Shown in pieces: positions 31,590 to 41,735 of a stretch of 64,000 nt of DNA. The position numbers were made by a program, and so were the translations under genes. The notes beneath the pieces were generated by a model. It did no database searches. It worked only from the letters and a program-made list of their open reading frames with translations, and had not been told where the DNA came from. The DNA is taken from contig NC_053204.1 in NCBI RefSeq assembly GCF_905163445.1, forward strand, positions 4,471,501 through 4,535,500, in the 5' to 3' direction. The first letter of the stretch is position 1. The number at the start of each line of letters is the position of its first letter. Source of the DNA: Pararge aegeria (taxonomy: Eukaryota > Arthropoda > Insecta > Lepidoptera > Nymphalidae).

Positions 31590-31900
31590 TACCGCTCCCT
31601 GCTGGGTCACTCCAGCCAGCCGAGCTCACTTCAGAAGCTGAGCAGGCCGCCCAGGTCGCCAAGTGCTTCAGGGAGTGATGCTGGGGAGCCAAGGTGTGAG
31701 CGCGTTGCTCTGCTACTCCTCTACATCGGAGCAATACGTGAGTCGGTGTTTCATCTGCCTCCATGCATGCTCGGCACAGAGCACTGTCGGTTATACCTAA
31801 TATTAAAAGGTGTTTGTTTAGTTGGCAATGCCCTGTATTCATTACCGTTAAGTTATAAAGATTTTTGCCTTCCTTACTAACGGAAGGGCGAGTCGACACG
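31590..31900 (-). pseudogene. LINE C-terminal fragment with zinc-knuckle-like motif
   Basis: The minus frame contains NTGHCQLNKHLLILGITDSA, then CRACMEADETPTHVLLRC, that is C-x2-C-x8-H-x4-C, followed by GVAEQR. This is the C-terminal knuckle after the RNase H region in several insect LINEs. The plus-strand frame over the same bases is a shadow. A second fragment of the same family lies at 53225-53395. No polymerase region is present. Confidence 0.75.
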
Positions 31901-32444
31901 CGCGCTTTTTTGCTTGTTAAAATACTTTAGCGATGAACGTACGAGCTGATTGATTTGATTGAGTCGATTGAATGAACGAACGAATGAATGGAGCATACGC
32001 AGGCACCCGCGGGGAAAACGATGCAATTAAATGCGTCATACATTATTTATCTGTGTGTCACAACGTTTCAATTTAAAGACTGGAAGGTAAAGTACTTATA
32101 TCTATTATTAATGACTCCGATGACCATTTATGTGAAATGTGGGTTAAAAATTGCAAATAGCTTTATTAGTTTTAAAAAAAAATGTTATATAAACTTCTGG
32201 GGGTGGCCATTTCCAAGGAATTTTGTATAATACTTTTTTAAGCCAGTCTCAAACCAATTAGGTATAGTTTTTCACTTCAAAATGCCGTTATGTTAGATAG
32301 TTTCGCGATGTTTCCTACTGTTTTCTTTTTTTCTATTATTCGTTATTTAATTTAAAATCATACAATAATAGAAAAACCGTTAAATCTATTTCGGTTTATT
32401 GGTTATTTCCATTGAGAAACTCATTCAGCGATTATTGTGTCTAA
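31901..32444. other. No recognised gene
   Basis: An 80-residue plus frame at 31988-32230 has no recognisable motif. A GAAC/GAAT-rich short repeat lies near 31972-31990. Confidence 0.35.
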
Positions 32445-33075
32445 AATAGTGAAAATGCCCCGCGCTCACTTTACACCCGCGGAATGTTGGTAGCTAACAA
32501 ACTTTTCAACATTTTTACGTTTTTCGGCGAACGCTTAAAAATTTAGAGGTATAACAATTACTGTCATCTGCTAAATGGTGTGAAGTGACTTACCGTTCGT
32601 TGGAGAAACCATTCTAATGTGGAGTGGTTTTTGATGCTTCAATGTTATTCGTATACACGGTTTCTGTATGTTCTTTATTCTGTGGTTATTTCACATAGAA
32701 TTCCTAGTAGTAGAAACTAGAATTTACCCATTGTTGTGATCCGTATTCGTACCAATGTTTGAACTATTGATTCTGAAATTCTTATTCTAAAAAAGACGCA
32801 GAGCAGAGTTTAATTTGTATTACATGACCCGGGTGTAATTTTTAGCAAAGATTTTTATTCTTTACAGAAAGGTAGAAGAAGAAATAAACCACTCCACTTT
32901 AGTAGAGTTTCTCGAACTTCAATCGATTTAGCAGTTGTCAGTAATTATTTTACCTCTAATGTCCTAAATGTTCACCATAAAATGGGGAAAATGGGAAAAG
33001 TTAGCTAGCAGCATTCCGCGGGTGAAGTCAGACTTGTGCGGGGCATTATCACTGTTTTTGGACAAAAAACTGTAT
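32445..33075. repeat. Family F, two copies facing each other
   Basis: The left copy at 32449-32640 starts near ATGCCCCGCGCTCACTTTAC. The right copy at 32878-33062 is inverted and ends near GACTTGTGCGGGGCATTATC. Shared blocks include CACCCGCGGAATG, TTAGAGGTA and ATTACTGTCA, with TGGAGTGGTTT toward the centre. Arms are imperfect and the roughly 230-base centre is unrelated. It could be one foldback element or two opposed insertions. Confidence 0.65.
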
Positions 33076-33494
33076 GCAATAATGACTAAACGCGGTTTCT
33101 GTACATTCTTAATTCTGTGTTGAAAACATTAATAAACGCGGACGAAGAACGTAGGCAACAGTATTACTATAAGAATAATTCCTTTGAACGATTATGACAC
33201 CTTAAAGTAAAGTGTTCAGGAATATTACCGCGCATTACATAGATAAGATGACGTTTAGACTTTCCACCCATTCCGGTCACGACCGCCGTTAAGATATCTT
33301 CGGGATAAATTAATTCTTACACCTGCTTTGTAATTAAAGCGAGGCGAGGCGAACGACGACTGTAATATCTGCCTCGCCAGGAAATGTCACTTCGGATTTG
33401 ATTATACATTATCGATCAATTCGGTTTGGATGTGTAGATAAGTGGGAATTGTATTTGTCACAATTAGTGTCACTGAACCCCTCTCTCATTCATA
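33076..33494. other. No recognised gene or repeat
   Basis: AT-rich except for a short purine-rich GCGAGGCGAGGCGAACGACG stretch near 33340. Nothing assigned. Confidence 0.35.
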
Positions 33495-33950
33495 TATATT
33501 TCTTGAATTAAACCTCTTCAGGCGCGACGAGGGAGTGAGTAACTCAGATTTTTTTAGAGTAACGCTTAGGTACGTCAGACGTCTATATAGTTTCCGCCAT
33601 TTAAAAATAATAATTTGGATGCGTAATTGGTATATGTCGTATACTCCACGCTTCTTGACTTATACGCCAGCTAGTCATAAGTATCTTAATCAATTAGGAT
33701 TATTTTTTTCAATCTTTTTAAACGGATCAATTGTGAATAGCAAAGTGAATAAAAATTCAACAGTTAAAAAAAAAAAATTAAATTACAAATTTTTTTGAAA
33801 GTCTCTAAATATTGTTTATTTATTACTATTGTAATAATAATATGTGTGTCTTTTTGTAATATGGATCTTTGAAAAGTAAATCGAAACTGCAATCTTTCTT
33901 GTAATAACTGTAACGCCATCTTGTAGATGTTATGCTATACCTATTATAAG
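33495..33950 (+). repeat. Dispersed repeats I (copy 2) and J
   Basis: 33495-33800 repeats 22815-23075. 33855-33950 (GGATCTTTGAAAAGTAAATC, GAAACTGCAATCTTTCTTG) is family J, with relatives at 58055-58130 (inverted) and 61285-61405. The 118-residue frame at 33442-33798 overlaps the repeat and is not a gene. Confidence 0.6.
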
Positions 33951-33967
33951 ACTTAAATAAAAACGTT

Positions 33968-34237
33968 GGCGTCGGTTGGCGCAGTGGGCAGCGGCCCTGC
34001 TTTCTGAGTCCAAGGCCGTGGGTTCGATTTTCATTTCGGTTCGCACGTTTGTGCGATAAAAATGAATATGTTTCAGTGTTAGGGTATTTTTCTGTATATT
34101 ATTAGTATTTATGTGTTTTATTTCATAAAAATATTCATCAGCTATCTTAGTACCCATATCACAAGCTACGCTTACTTTGGGACTAGATGGCGATGTGTGG
34201 ATTGTCGTAGAATATTACTATCATTTATTTATTTTCG
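33968..34237 (+). repeat. SINE-A, full length with altered B-box flank
   Basis: GTCGGTTGGCGCAGTGGGCA head; after GGTTCGATT the sequence departs from consensus (TTCATTTCGGTTCGCACG). Body and tail complete. Confidence 0.85.
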
Positions 34238-34430
34238 TTTTTTTTTAAATTCTTAACAATGCTTTAAAAAACATCCACCCTGGCTGGCGGAGCTTTTGAA
34301 TGCCCAAGCAACCGGCGGGCAGGGCTCCAGAGTGAGGAACCTCCTCACAATACGCGCCGTTTCAAGGACGCAGACTGAAGACTTTCACGCAGCGCTCACT
34401 GCTGTGTCAGGAAAGTCTTCAAATCAAGAT
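34238..34430 (-). repeat. Probable LINE 3' end, inverted
   Basis: Starts with a T run (34241-34249), then a GC-rich stretch (CACCCTGGCTGGCGGAGCTT, GGCGGGCAGGGCTCCAGAGT) unlike its AT-rich neighbours. GAAGACTTTC and GAAAGTCTTC form a short inverted repeat near its right edge. A poly-T start plus GC contrast suggests a minus-strand LINE 3' UTR; the family is not established. Confidence 0.4.
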
Positions 34431-34467
34431 ATTATTGTGATATTGGTACTTTGATGATCAACATTTT

Positions 34468-34718
34468 GACGGCCTGGTGGCGCAGTGGGCAGCGACCCTG
34501 CTTTCTGAGTCCAAGGTCGTGGGTTCGATTCCCACAACTGGGAAATGTTTGTGTGATGAACATGAATGTTTCTCAGTATCTGGGTGCTTATCTTTATATT
34601 ATATGTGTATTATATACATAAAAAAAAAATCAGCTATCTTCGCGCCCATAACACAAGCTACCTTTACTTTGGGGCTAGAAGGCGATGTGTGTATTGATTG
34701 TCGTAGTATATTTATTTC
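34468..34718 (+). repeat. SINE-A, full length
   Basis: GACGGCCTGGTGGCGCAGTG head, B box GGTTCGATTCC, body with an internal A run, and a short tail. It lies only about 230 bases from another plus-strand SINE-A. Confidence 0.9.
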
Positions 34719-35287
34719 CAGTTCAAAATTCCAACAATAAACAGAACCCAGAACAAAACAACAGTAAAGCCAAAATGAACAGTATGCAAAACGGCAACAA
34801 AATATTCTTGAAAGAGATTTTTTGCGTATTCACGAATTCAGGCTTCAGTTGAAATGGCTCACATAATTTGATGGAATGATAAATGGTTTTACTCTCTGCA
34901 AGTCGGTGAGACACGGTTTCTGTGTTCGCTTCCTATACACTGATGTAGGTTGGCTAATGATAAATTATTATCGAACGCTGTCGGGCCATTCTCGACCTAA
35001 AACCTCTACGCTGCAAAAGTTAATGTGAACGTAACAAGGCAATTTTAGGAACGAATTCGCGAAAAAATTTTTGTCAGCCGTAAACTTTCGTGATTAAAGT
35101 TTTAGGTGACTTTTTTATTAGTGTCTTAATTTTCTGCTAAAATTATTTTTACGCCCGTGCACTTAACACTTTCTTTTTTATTTGTTACGCTTTAACACAT
35201 CATTTTCATTAATATATTAGTGCAACCCTACTTTTTTTTTAACAGTTGGCCATGATTTTGTCCGCGCCGTATCACTCTTTTATCGTA
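34719..35287. other. No recognised gene or repeat
   Basis: AT-rich; short frames without motifs. Confidence 0.4.
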
Positions 35288-35822
35288 TCATATTCATCAA
35301 CCCCACGGGGCACGGATTCCCTCCCACAATGAGAAGGGGTTAAGGCCGCAGTCCACCACGCTGGCCCAGTGCGGATTGGTGGAGTCCACACACCTTTGAG
35401 AACATTATTTAGAACTCTCAAGCATGAGGGTTTCCTCACGATTTCCTTTAACGTTGAAGCAAGTGATATTTTAATTACTATACGCACATAACACGATTTT
35501 ATTTAATTTATCGATGTGCTTTTTGTATTTTTTTAATTATTTTTTTTGTTTTATTTTCTTTTTTTGTTGTCAGCATTATTATTAGTATTTCTCTCTTTTC
35601 TATTTTGTGTACCTTAATTAAAAAAAAATAGGTACATATTGTTCGTGTAGTTGATAAGTAAAAGAATAATAATGTAATTGTTAATAAGTGTAAGTGGATT
35701 TGGCCGTACAAATTAATTGATAATAAATTAATAAATAACTTAGAAAAGTGTGAGGTGCGTGCTGGGATTCGAACTCGGCCCCACGAAAGTGAAGTCGAGC
35801 TCCTACCCACTGGGCTATCCAT
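35288..35822 (-). repeat. SINE-B, inverted, split by an AT-rich insert
   Basis: 35288-35488 is the tail and body (CCACCACGCTGGCCCAGTGC); 35746-35822 is the head (GGGATTCGAACTCGGCCCCA, ACCCACTGGGCTATCC). The intervening 257 bases are AT-rich. ATAAC flanks both sides (35486-35491 and the right junction near 35737-35741), a possible short target duplication. Confidence 0.75.
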
Positions 35823-35867
35823 TAGCTCTTTGATCATCAGACTTAATTTCTTTATTTTATTGATAAC

Positions 35868-36060
35868 TAGCGGACCCTTGCGACTTTGTCTGCGAATGAG
35901 TCAACTTTAAAAAATAGTCGTATGTTATCGCTGACTATTTTTTAGAAATTTAAAGAAACAATTTCAACAATTCCGATATCGTGTACGTTTGTATCAAAAG
36001 ACGTTGGTACCAAAAGGAAAACACACCACCTTTTTTATCCTCCCGAAGTTACACGTGAGT
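35868..36060 (-). mobile_element. Helitron 3' end, inverted, truncated
   Basis: ACTAGCGGACCCTTGCGACT is the complement of a CTAG-ended Helitron terminus. Homology fades after about 190 bases and no 5' TC end is found. The next 500 bases are unassigned. Confidence 0.5.
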
Positions 36061-36579
36061 GAAAATCTTTTATTTTCCCCATCAAAGGAGATAAAAATAT
36101 ACTTACTTCTTTTGTTATATACAGAAGTCAATTAGCGGCTGCGTCATTTATTTACGGCATCCTGTATTGATATACTAAACCCTAGACACGTTATTTACAG
36201 TGTTGTATGGAAAAGTATCATAAATAAGGAGAATAAACAATATACTCAGCCTATTCACGTCTCACTATTAGAGACAGGGTTCTCTCATAGAATAGGGGAA
36301 ATAAATGCTTGAACCTATTCTGTTAAAAAACAATACCTAACAACTAGCATTGTCGTATAATTCAAAATTCCGATGGAACCAATTGTTTTGAAAGTATTTA
36401 TAATAATATTTCTGTTGCCACGACCGAAATTTTTTTTATTTTTTTATTCTCACGGTAACGAGCCCCGTGTACTTTCCTAGGGTAAGAAGTATCCAGAATG
36501 CAAGCAATCTAAAGTTAAGGTTTGTTAAGGTGCACAACAAACAGATTCACCTTGCATTAATAATAGTAACATGCATTTA
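36061..36579. other. No recognised gene or repeat
   Basis: AT-rich, no motif-bearing frame. Confidence 0.35.
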
Positions 36580-36835
36580 TTGGTCTGGCCCGTGGATTTT
36601 TTAATAATTGAATGCGAGATAGTGATAGCAAGAAAAAAATTACGCGACTGAGTTTGTTGTGAGCTCTTCTTAGACCAGGGTGCGTTTAAACCCTCGTAGC
36701 TTTAGGTTTAAGTTAGCGAACGTAGTTATAATAATCACCTCACAGTTATGGTAACATATATGAATGAACGCTTCATAAGTGCCTGTGATAGGCCTACATG
36801 AATGAAGAATATTCCGATTTAAACTTGATGGAATC
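36580..36835 (+). repeat. LINE-type tail E
   Basis: GAGCTCTTCTTAGACCAGGG, CCTCGTAGCTTTAGGTTTAA and CACCTCACAGTTATGG match 27700-27955 and 45645-45800. No coding region. Confidence 0.6.
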
Positions 36836-37315
36836 CAGGTCATCGTGGTCCACAGTCAAACATGCTAACCAATAGACCGACGGAGTAGTTGGGAAGTCGG
36901 GGTTAGTAAGTGTATCCAGTATAATTTGTATTACGTAAAGTCAATATTTTGTCTCCGTTTCAACGTGCACAAAATATACGTATAAAACGTTTCTCTTTTG
37001 TTGCCTGAAAGCGGTAAAGCAATAAATATTTTTTCGCATGCTAAGTTTTTATACTTTTCGCAGGTAGGTTTAAATTTACTGTTCATTGTGTATATCTGCG
37101 GTATAACTTGACAGGTATATCAATGGCTTCCTGCATTAGGGTAGGATATGCAAACAATTTGAGGTTAGAGTAAGGATGCCGGGCCCATTGTGTGCCAGTC
37201 AGCTGTCATTTTGCGCGTGACACTCATTTATATACACCGTCCGTCCGTCCGTGTTGGATAATTAAAGGATTTTGATAATCCGTTTTAGTAATTTAGTTAC
37301 GTGTGCCTAATAGAC
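36836..37315. other. No recognised gene
   Basis: A weak tRNA-like stretch near 36835-36900 (AATAGACCGACGGAGTAG) cannot be folded convincingly. CCGTCCGTCCGTCCGTG near 37240 is a simple repeat. Confidence 0.35.
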
Positions 37316-37523
37316 CAGTGACAGCCTAGTGGGGAAGGCTTTGGCTTTCCTTTCGAGGGGACCGAGTTCGAACCCCGGGACACCAAGTGTACCTGTAACT
37401 TTCTGAGTTATGTGAGTTTTTGATTAAAGCCGTTAAACTTGACTTGATAACGGTTAATGTAAACATCTAAGGTGCCTGAGAGTTCTCCATAACGCTGTCC
37501 AAGAATTCTCCATAACGCTGTCC
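37316..37523 (+). repeat. SINE-B 5' part with small tandem duplication
   Basis: Head with AGCCTAGTGGGGAAGGC and B box AGTTCGAACCC, then a decayed body. TTCTCCATAACGCTGTCC occurs twice in succession at 37480-37523, and the copy then passes into element R3. Confidence 0.7.
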
Positions 37524-37613
37524 ATCTTGCTTATTTCTGCCGCTAAGCGCATTGTTGTTTTCCAGTCTGAAGAGCGTGGTTGCTGGTATAATTACAGGCA
37601 CATGGGCTTTAAA

Positions 37614-38334
37614 GTGGAATGGTTGATAGCCCAGTGGGCATGACTTTAACTTAACTTTTGTGAGACCAAGTTCGAATCCGAGCACGCACCTCTAACTTTT
37701 CTAAGTTACTAGCTGTTGCCCGTGACTTCGTCTGCGTTTGATTTTGTTTTTTGATGTCGCATTAAATTTAGTGTAGCTAAGCCTTGAATGAGGGGTTTGC
37801 TGCTGTCCGCTGAGGAGTTCTGTCCTCTATCTCTAACCACAGGCAAAATTAAACACATATTATAACCTCTATAGTACAAAAATATTTATTTAAATCGGTT
37901 ATAATTTGTCGGAGTTATGGTATAAATCGTCAAACACTTTCATCCCCTCTCCCAAAGGAACCAAGCTTAATATCGGGATAAAAAGTATCCGATATTAATT
38001 CTAACACTTCCAAGAATATGTGTACAAAGTTTCATGCGGATCGGTTAAGTAGTTTTTGCGAGAAAGCGTAACAAACAAACTGACATTCACATTTATATTA
38101 TTAGTAAGGATAAGGATGTGTGTTTTAAGGAATTGAAATATCACTTACGGTGAAGTCAAACATCGTGAGGAAACCTGCATGCCTGAGAGTTCTCCATAAC
38201 GTTCTCAAAGGCGTGTGAAGTCCACCAATCCGCACTGTGCCAGCGTACTGGACTACGGCCTTAACCCCGCCTCATTGTGGGAGGAGACTCGTGCCATGTA
38301 GTGGGCTGTAATGAGTTGATGATGTTGATGATGA
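37614..38334 (+). repeat. SINE-B, complete, split by a Helitron
   Basis: Head TGATAGCCCAGTGGGCATGA, B box AGTTCGAATCC, body up to TTTCTAAGTTA at 37708, resuming at 38117 with TGTGTGTTTTAAGG, then AACATCGTGAGGAAACCTGC and a GATGATGTTGATGATGA tail. Removing the insert restores the family sequence CTAAGTTA/TGTGTGTTTT exactly. Confidence 0.9.
37709..38116 (-). mobile_element. Complete non-autonomous Helitron, 408 bp
   Basis: On the minus strand it begins TCCTTATCCTTACTAATAAT and ends GTCACGGGCAACAGCTAG. The host dinucleotide is A (37708) and T (38117), and the interrupted SINE-B proves the insertion point without target duplication. It contains GTTTGTTTGTTACGCTTTC and AACTTTGTACACATATTCTT, conserved in the relatives at 58800 and 60310. 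No Rep/helicase coding. Confidence 0.92.
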
Positions 38335-38469
38335 GGCTCAAAACGTACGCCTCAGGTTGCTGGTCACCTTGTGACTTGCATGCCCTGCAAAGTGATGTTC
38401 TTAACTTTTAATGGTTTTCCGCTTATCAGGTAGGTCGTGCTTGGGTCGTCAATTATTACTATTAAAAAA

Positions 38470-38575
38470 AACAATTTCAAAGGTATGTGAAGTCCACCAA
38501 TCCGCACTTGGCCAGCGTGGTGGACAGCGGCCTCAACCATTATCAATCTGAAAAGAGACCCGTGCCACAGAGGAG
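38470..38575 (+). repeat. SINE-B distal fragment
   Basis: TGTGAAGTCCACCAATCCGC, GGCCAGCGTGGTGGACAGCG and GAGACCCGTGCCACAG only; neither head nor tail. Confidence 0.65.
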
Positions 38576-38642
38576 AAACGGAACAGAGTCAAATCTTCTA
38601 AGAAGGGAGCAAAATTTATACCTATTTTGGTAGGGTTGGCAC

Positions 38643-38658
38643 AGGAGGATACAATTCG
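38643..38658. repeat. Target-site copy 1 of R1-like double insertion
   Basis: AGGAGGATACAATTCG; copies recur at 41549-41561 (13 bases) and 41721-41735 (one base changed), each directly after a poly-A run. Confidence 0.8.
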
Positions 38659-38757
38659 TGTCTATTGAAAGAAGAGACGGTTAGCACTCCCCTTGACAAG
38701 GATGGAACACATAAAATGGTGAAGGCACAACTTTACCACATTTTTTTTATGTCCGAT

Positions 38758-41307
38758 TTGAGGTCTCTACACCCCCCGTGGTCGCGATGGCACCTCCCCA
38801 GGGTCCAAATCGCCTCCCACGTTGGTGTCTCACCCAAATGGACCGGGAGCTGGTCAAAGAGGCCTCCATTATTGGACGTTGGGCCTCTTCCAGAGACGAG
38901 AGGGACACCAGTGTGGAAGAACGGGCGGAGCAGCTGCGCGTGGACCTCACTGAGGTCTGCGACTCTGCAATGCCGAGGGCGCGTGGATGGCGCCGCCGTA
39001 AACGGGTGTACTGGTGGTCGGACGAAATTGCGGTCCTTCGTATCGCCAGTCACCGAGCCCGCAGGGACTATGTCCGGTGCCGTAGGCGGAACGGACTGGA
39101 GGTAGTTCTGGAGGAGCAACTGCGGGAGGTTTACGGCCAGGCCAAGAGGGCTCTTCAGCTGGCCATAAGCAGCGCCAAGGAGCGTGCCCGGGAGGAACTG
39201 CTGGAGGGCCGGAGTAGGGACCCCTGGGGACGCCCTTATCGCGTGGCGAGAAGGAAGCTCCGTAATCAGGGACCCCCAGTAACCCAGACCCTCCAGCCGG
39301 AGCTCTTGCGGAGGGTCGTCGAGGGACTCTTTCCGGACTCCCAGGGACATGTCCCTCCAACGATGTCCTCCCCGGTACCCCAGGTTGGAAGGGGCTCCAC
39401 CCCTCTGGCTGATAGCGGTTCTGTTCCGCTGATCACCGGGGAGGAGATGGACGTAGCCCTTGGCCGCCTCCGGTCCAAGAAGACGGCACCTGGACCGGAC
39501 GGTATCCCGGGTCGGGTCATTTTCATGACCAGGGAGTATTTTGAGGCAAGACTCCGGGAGCTGTTCAACCAGTGTCTACTGGCTGGACAGTTCCCCAAGT
39601 CTTGGAAGGAGGGACTGCTGTGCCTCATCCGCAAAGCGGATGGGGCAACCGCTGGACGCTCCGTCGGCGTACAGACCGATAGTCTTGCTCAACGAGGTCG
39701 GGAAGGTCTTTGAGAAGATCCTTGCAGACCGATTCGTTGGGCATCTGGAAACTGTCGGTCCAGGGCTCACGCGGAGCAGTACGGCTTTAGGGCGGGTCGC
39801 TCGACCATTGACGCCCTAGAGTCCTTGAAGGCCCTGACGGATGAGGCAGTTGCCGGGGGGGACGTCATTCTCGCCGTCTCCTTGGACGTCACGAATGCCT
39901 TCAACAGCCTCCCCTTTGAGACTCTTCTAGAGGCACTTCGGTACCATGAAGTGCCTCCGTATCTCAGGAGGCTGTTGGAGTCATACCTCCAGGATAGGTG
40001 GGTATCTTGGACGGGGAGTGACGGGCAACGAGACCGGCGGAAGGTGCTCAACGGGGTCCCACAAGGATCGGTTCTCGGGCCGGTGTTGTGGAACATCGGC
40101 TTCGATTGGCTCCTGCGGGCTCCCATGCTGCCTGGGACGAGGGTGTTATGTTATGCGGATGACACCCTGGTCACGGCACGCGAGAGCACCTTCGCGGAGG
40201 CGTCCCGCCTGGCCACGGTCAGCGCGTCCCTCGTGGCAAGGAGGGTCCAGGCCCTGGGTCTGAGGGTTTCGGTCCCTAAGACTGAGGCCCTCCTCTTCCA
40301 TGGCCCACGCAGAGGTCCACCACGAGGTGCCCACATCACCGTCCAGGGTGTTCAGGTGGAAATAAAGGCCCAGATGAAGTATCTGGGCCTCACCCTGGAC
40401 GGACGGTGGAGTTTTAAAGGGCACTTCGAGCTGCTTGCGCCCAGACTGGTCGGAGCGGCAGCCGCTCTAGGAAGGCTTTTGCCCAACATCGGACTCGGCC
40501 TGCAGACGCCTGTATGCGGGTATCGTCAGGAGTATGGCGCTGTACGGGGCTCCAATATGAGTGCACGCACTGTCTCCGCAGAACATTACGCTTCTGCGGA
40601 GACCACAACGCGTAATCGCGGTGCGTGCAATACGGGGCTACCGTACGGTGTCTTGGACGGTATCCACACTCCTCGCTGGCGACCCGCCGTGGGACCTGCA
40701 TGCTGAGGTGCTTGCACAGATGCACCGCTACCGGTCAAGCGTGAGGACTCGAGGGGAAAGACCAGGACTCGAGGAGATTGTGAGACTCCGTACCCTTGGA
40801 AGAGAGGTCCTGGTCCAGAGATGGAGAGAAGACCTCGAGTCCCCGGCGGTGGGCATCTGGACGGTGGAGGGCATCCGGCCCCACCTAGAGCGGTGGCTGA
40901 AGCGGCGCCATGGCGCGCCGACATATCACCTCGTGCAGGTGCTTACCGGACACGGCTGCTTCGGTAAGTACTTGCACGGGATCGCGAGGAGGGCCTCGCC
41001 GATCTGCCATGAGTGTGGCGCGCCTGAAGACACGGCGCTCCACACCTTGGCATTATGCGCGTCATGGGCGCCGCAAAGACACGCGATGGTGTCACTCCTG
41101 GACGGTGACCTCTCGCTGCCGAGTGTTATCAATCTGATGCTCGGCAGTGAAGAGGGATGGTCTACTGTCGCCTCCTTCTGCGAAGCCGTTATGGGCTTGA
41201 AGGCCTCGGAGAGGGAGAGAGAGCAGGCGGCTGATGCTCTTCCCCTCCGAAGAAGGAGAACAGGTGGCAGGAGGCGCAGATATGCGCACCTTATGCCACC
41301 TCCGTAG
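38758..41307 (+). pseudogene. Broken reverse transcriptase of R1-like element
   Basis: Reverse transcriptase frame in pieces. Reading order: 38778-39713 with TAPGPDGIP (39485-39511), a shift near 39653 to the frame with SAYRPIVLLN (39664-39693), then back near 39765 to the first frame with SLDVTNAFNSLP (about 39880-39914), GVPQGSVLGP (40053-40082), the catalytic YADD (40152-40163) and YLGLTLDG (40380-40403). A third shift lies between about 40470 and 40507. A TGA at 40558-40560 sits where tryptophan is expected. An open run then continues to TAG at 41305-41307, with the knuckle CHECGAPEDTALHTLALC at 41005-41058. Three frameshifts plus a stop make it inactive, though the motifs are well kept, so it is not very old. 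Endonuclease is absent. Confidence 0.88.
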
Positions 41308-41546
41308 ACACCATTGCGTGCCTCCGGCGAGTGCGCCGGGGCGTCAAAGTTGTATCCGACCGCGATCCTTTGACGCTCCAACTTGGGCGCGGGCGGCTCC
41401 GCTGGGTTTTAGGGGTATTCTGGCTGATACTTCATCGGCCAACGAGTCCCACATACCCTGCTGGAGGCTGCACAGTTCTGGCTGCGCAGCCTCCAGAAGG
41501 GATGCCTAAACGCATTTCCCAGCGACAAAAAAAAAAAAAAAAAAAA
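41308..41546 (+). other. 3' UTR and poly-A of the R1-like element
   Basis: GC-rich tail with GGGTTTTAGGGGTATT, and an 11-base perfect hairpin at 41461-41471 and 41486-41496 (CTGGAGGCTGC with GCAGCCTCCAG). It ends with 20 A residues. A stem-loop near the 3' end is a plausible recognition structure for the element's own enzyme. Confidence 0.75.
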
Positions 41547-41561
41547 GTAGGATACAATTCG

Positions 41562-41720
41562 CTGGCTGGGTTGCGGTTGTGTGCGAAAGCGTTCCCAGTC
41601 ACCAGTTGATGAGTTGGAACACCGTGGGGTTTTAGTCGGTAAGAGTCCGGCATAACTACTGCACCTCCCCGTGGTGTAGTGGTATCCATGAGGATTTCCC
41701 CACGAGAAAAAAAAAAAAAA
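41562..41720 (+). mobile_element. Second, shorter R1-like 3' end at same target
   Basis: GGTTGCGGTTGTGTGCGAAA, GTGGGGTTTTAGTCGGTAAG and GAGGATTTCCCCACGAG followed by about 14 A. It differs from the first element's tail except for GGGTTTTAG, so it is a related but distinct family. Flanks are target copies at 41549-41561 and 41721-41735. Confidence 0.75.
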
Positions 41721-41735
41721 AGGAGGATACAGTTC

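Larger units (their letters stand above)
37522..38466 (+). repeat. Element R3 split by SINE-B (three-level nest)
   Basis: R3 left part is at 37522-37613 (TTATTTCTGCCGCTAAGCGC, GGTATAATTACAGGCACATG), right part from 38335 (ACGCCTCAGGTTGCTGG, CATGCCCTGCAAAGTGATG). GGCTTTAAA at 37605-37613 and GGCTCAAAA at 38335-38343 are the likely target duplication of the SINE-B between them. Confidence 0.8.
38659..41546 (+). mobile_element. R1-clade-like non-LTR retrotransposon, 5'-truncated
   Basis: A GC-rich block in AT-rich DNA, bounded by target-site copies (38643-38658 and 41549-41561) and ending in 20 A residues (41527-41546). It retains part of the second open frame and the 3' UTR and lacks the gag-like frame and the apurinic endonuclease. 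The first 95 bases (38659-38754) are AT-richer and not clearly element sequence; they may be filler at the 5' junction. The C-terminal CHEC...H...C knuckle with EDTALHTL suggests the R1 group; a relative such as LOA or I is possible. Confidence 0.85.

Noticed and set aside
33442..33798. Plus-strand frame of 118 residues as a gene
   Set aside because: It lies over dispersed repeat I, also present at 22815-23075, where the frame is not kept.
38733..39350. Minus-strand frame of 205 residues over the R1-like element
   Set aside because: It is an antisense shadow of the GC-rich reverse transcriptase and has no domain of its own.
40926..41381. Minus-strand frame of 151 residues
   Set aside because: Antisense to the C-terminal knuckle region of the same element; composition explains its length.
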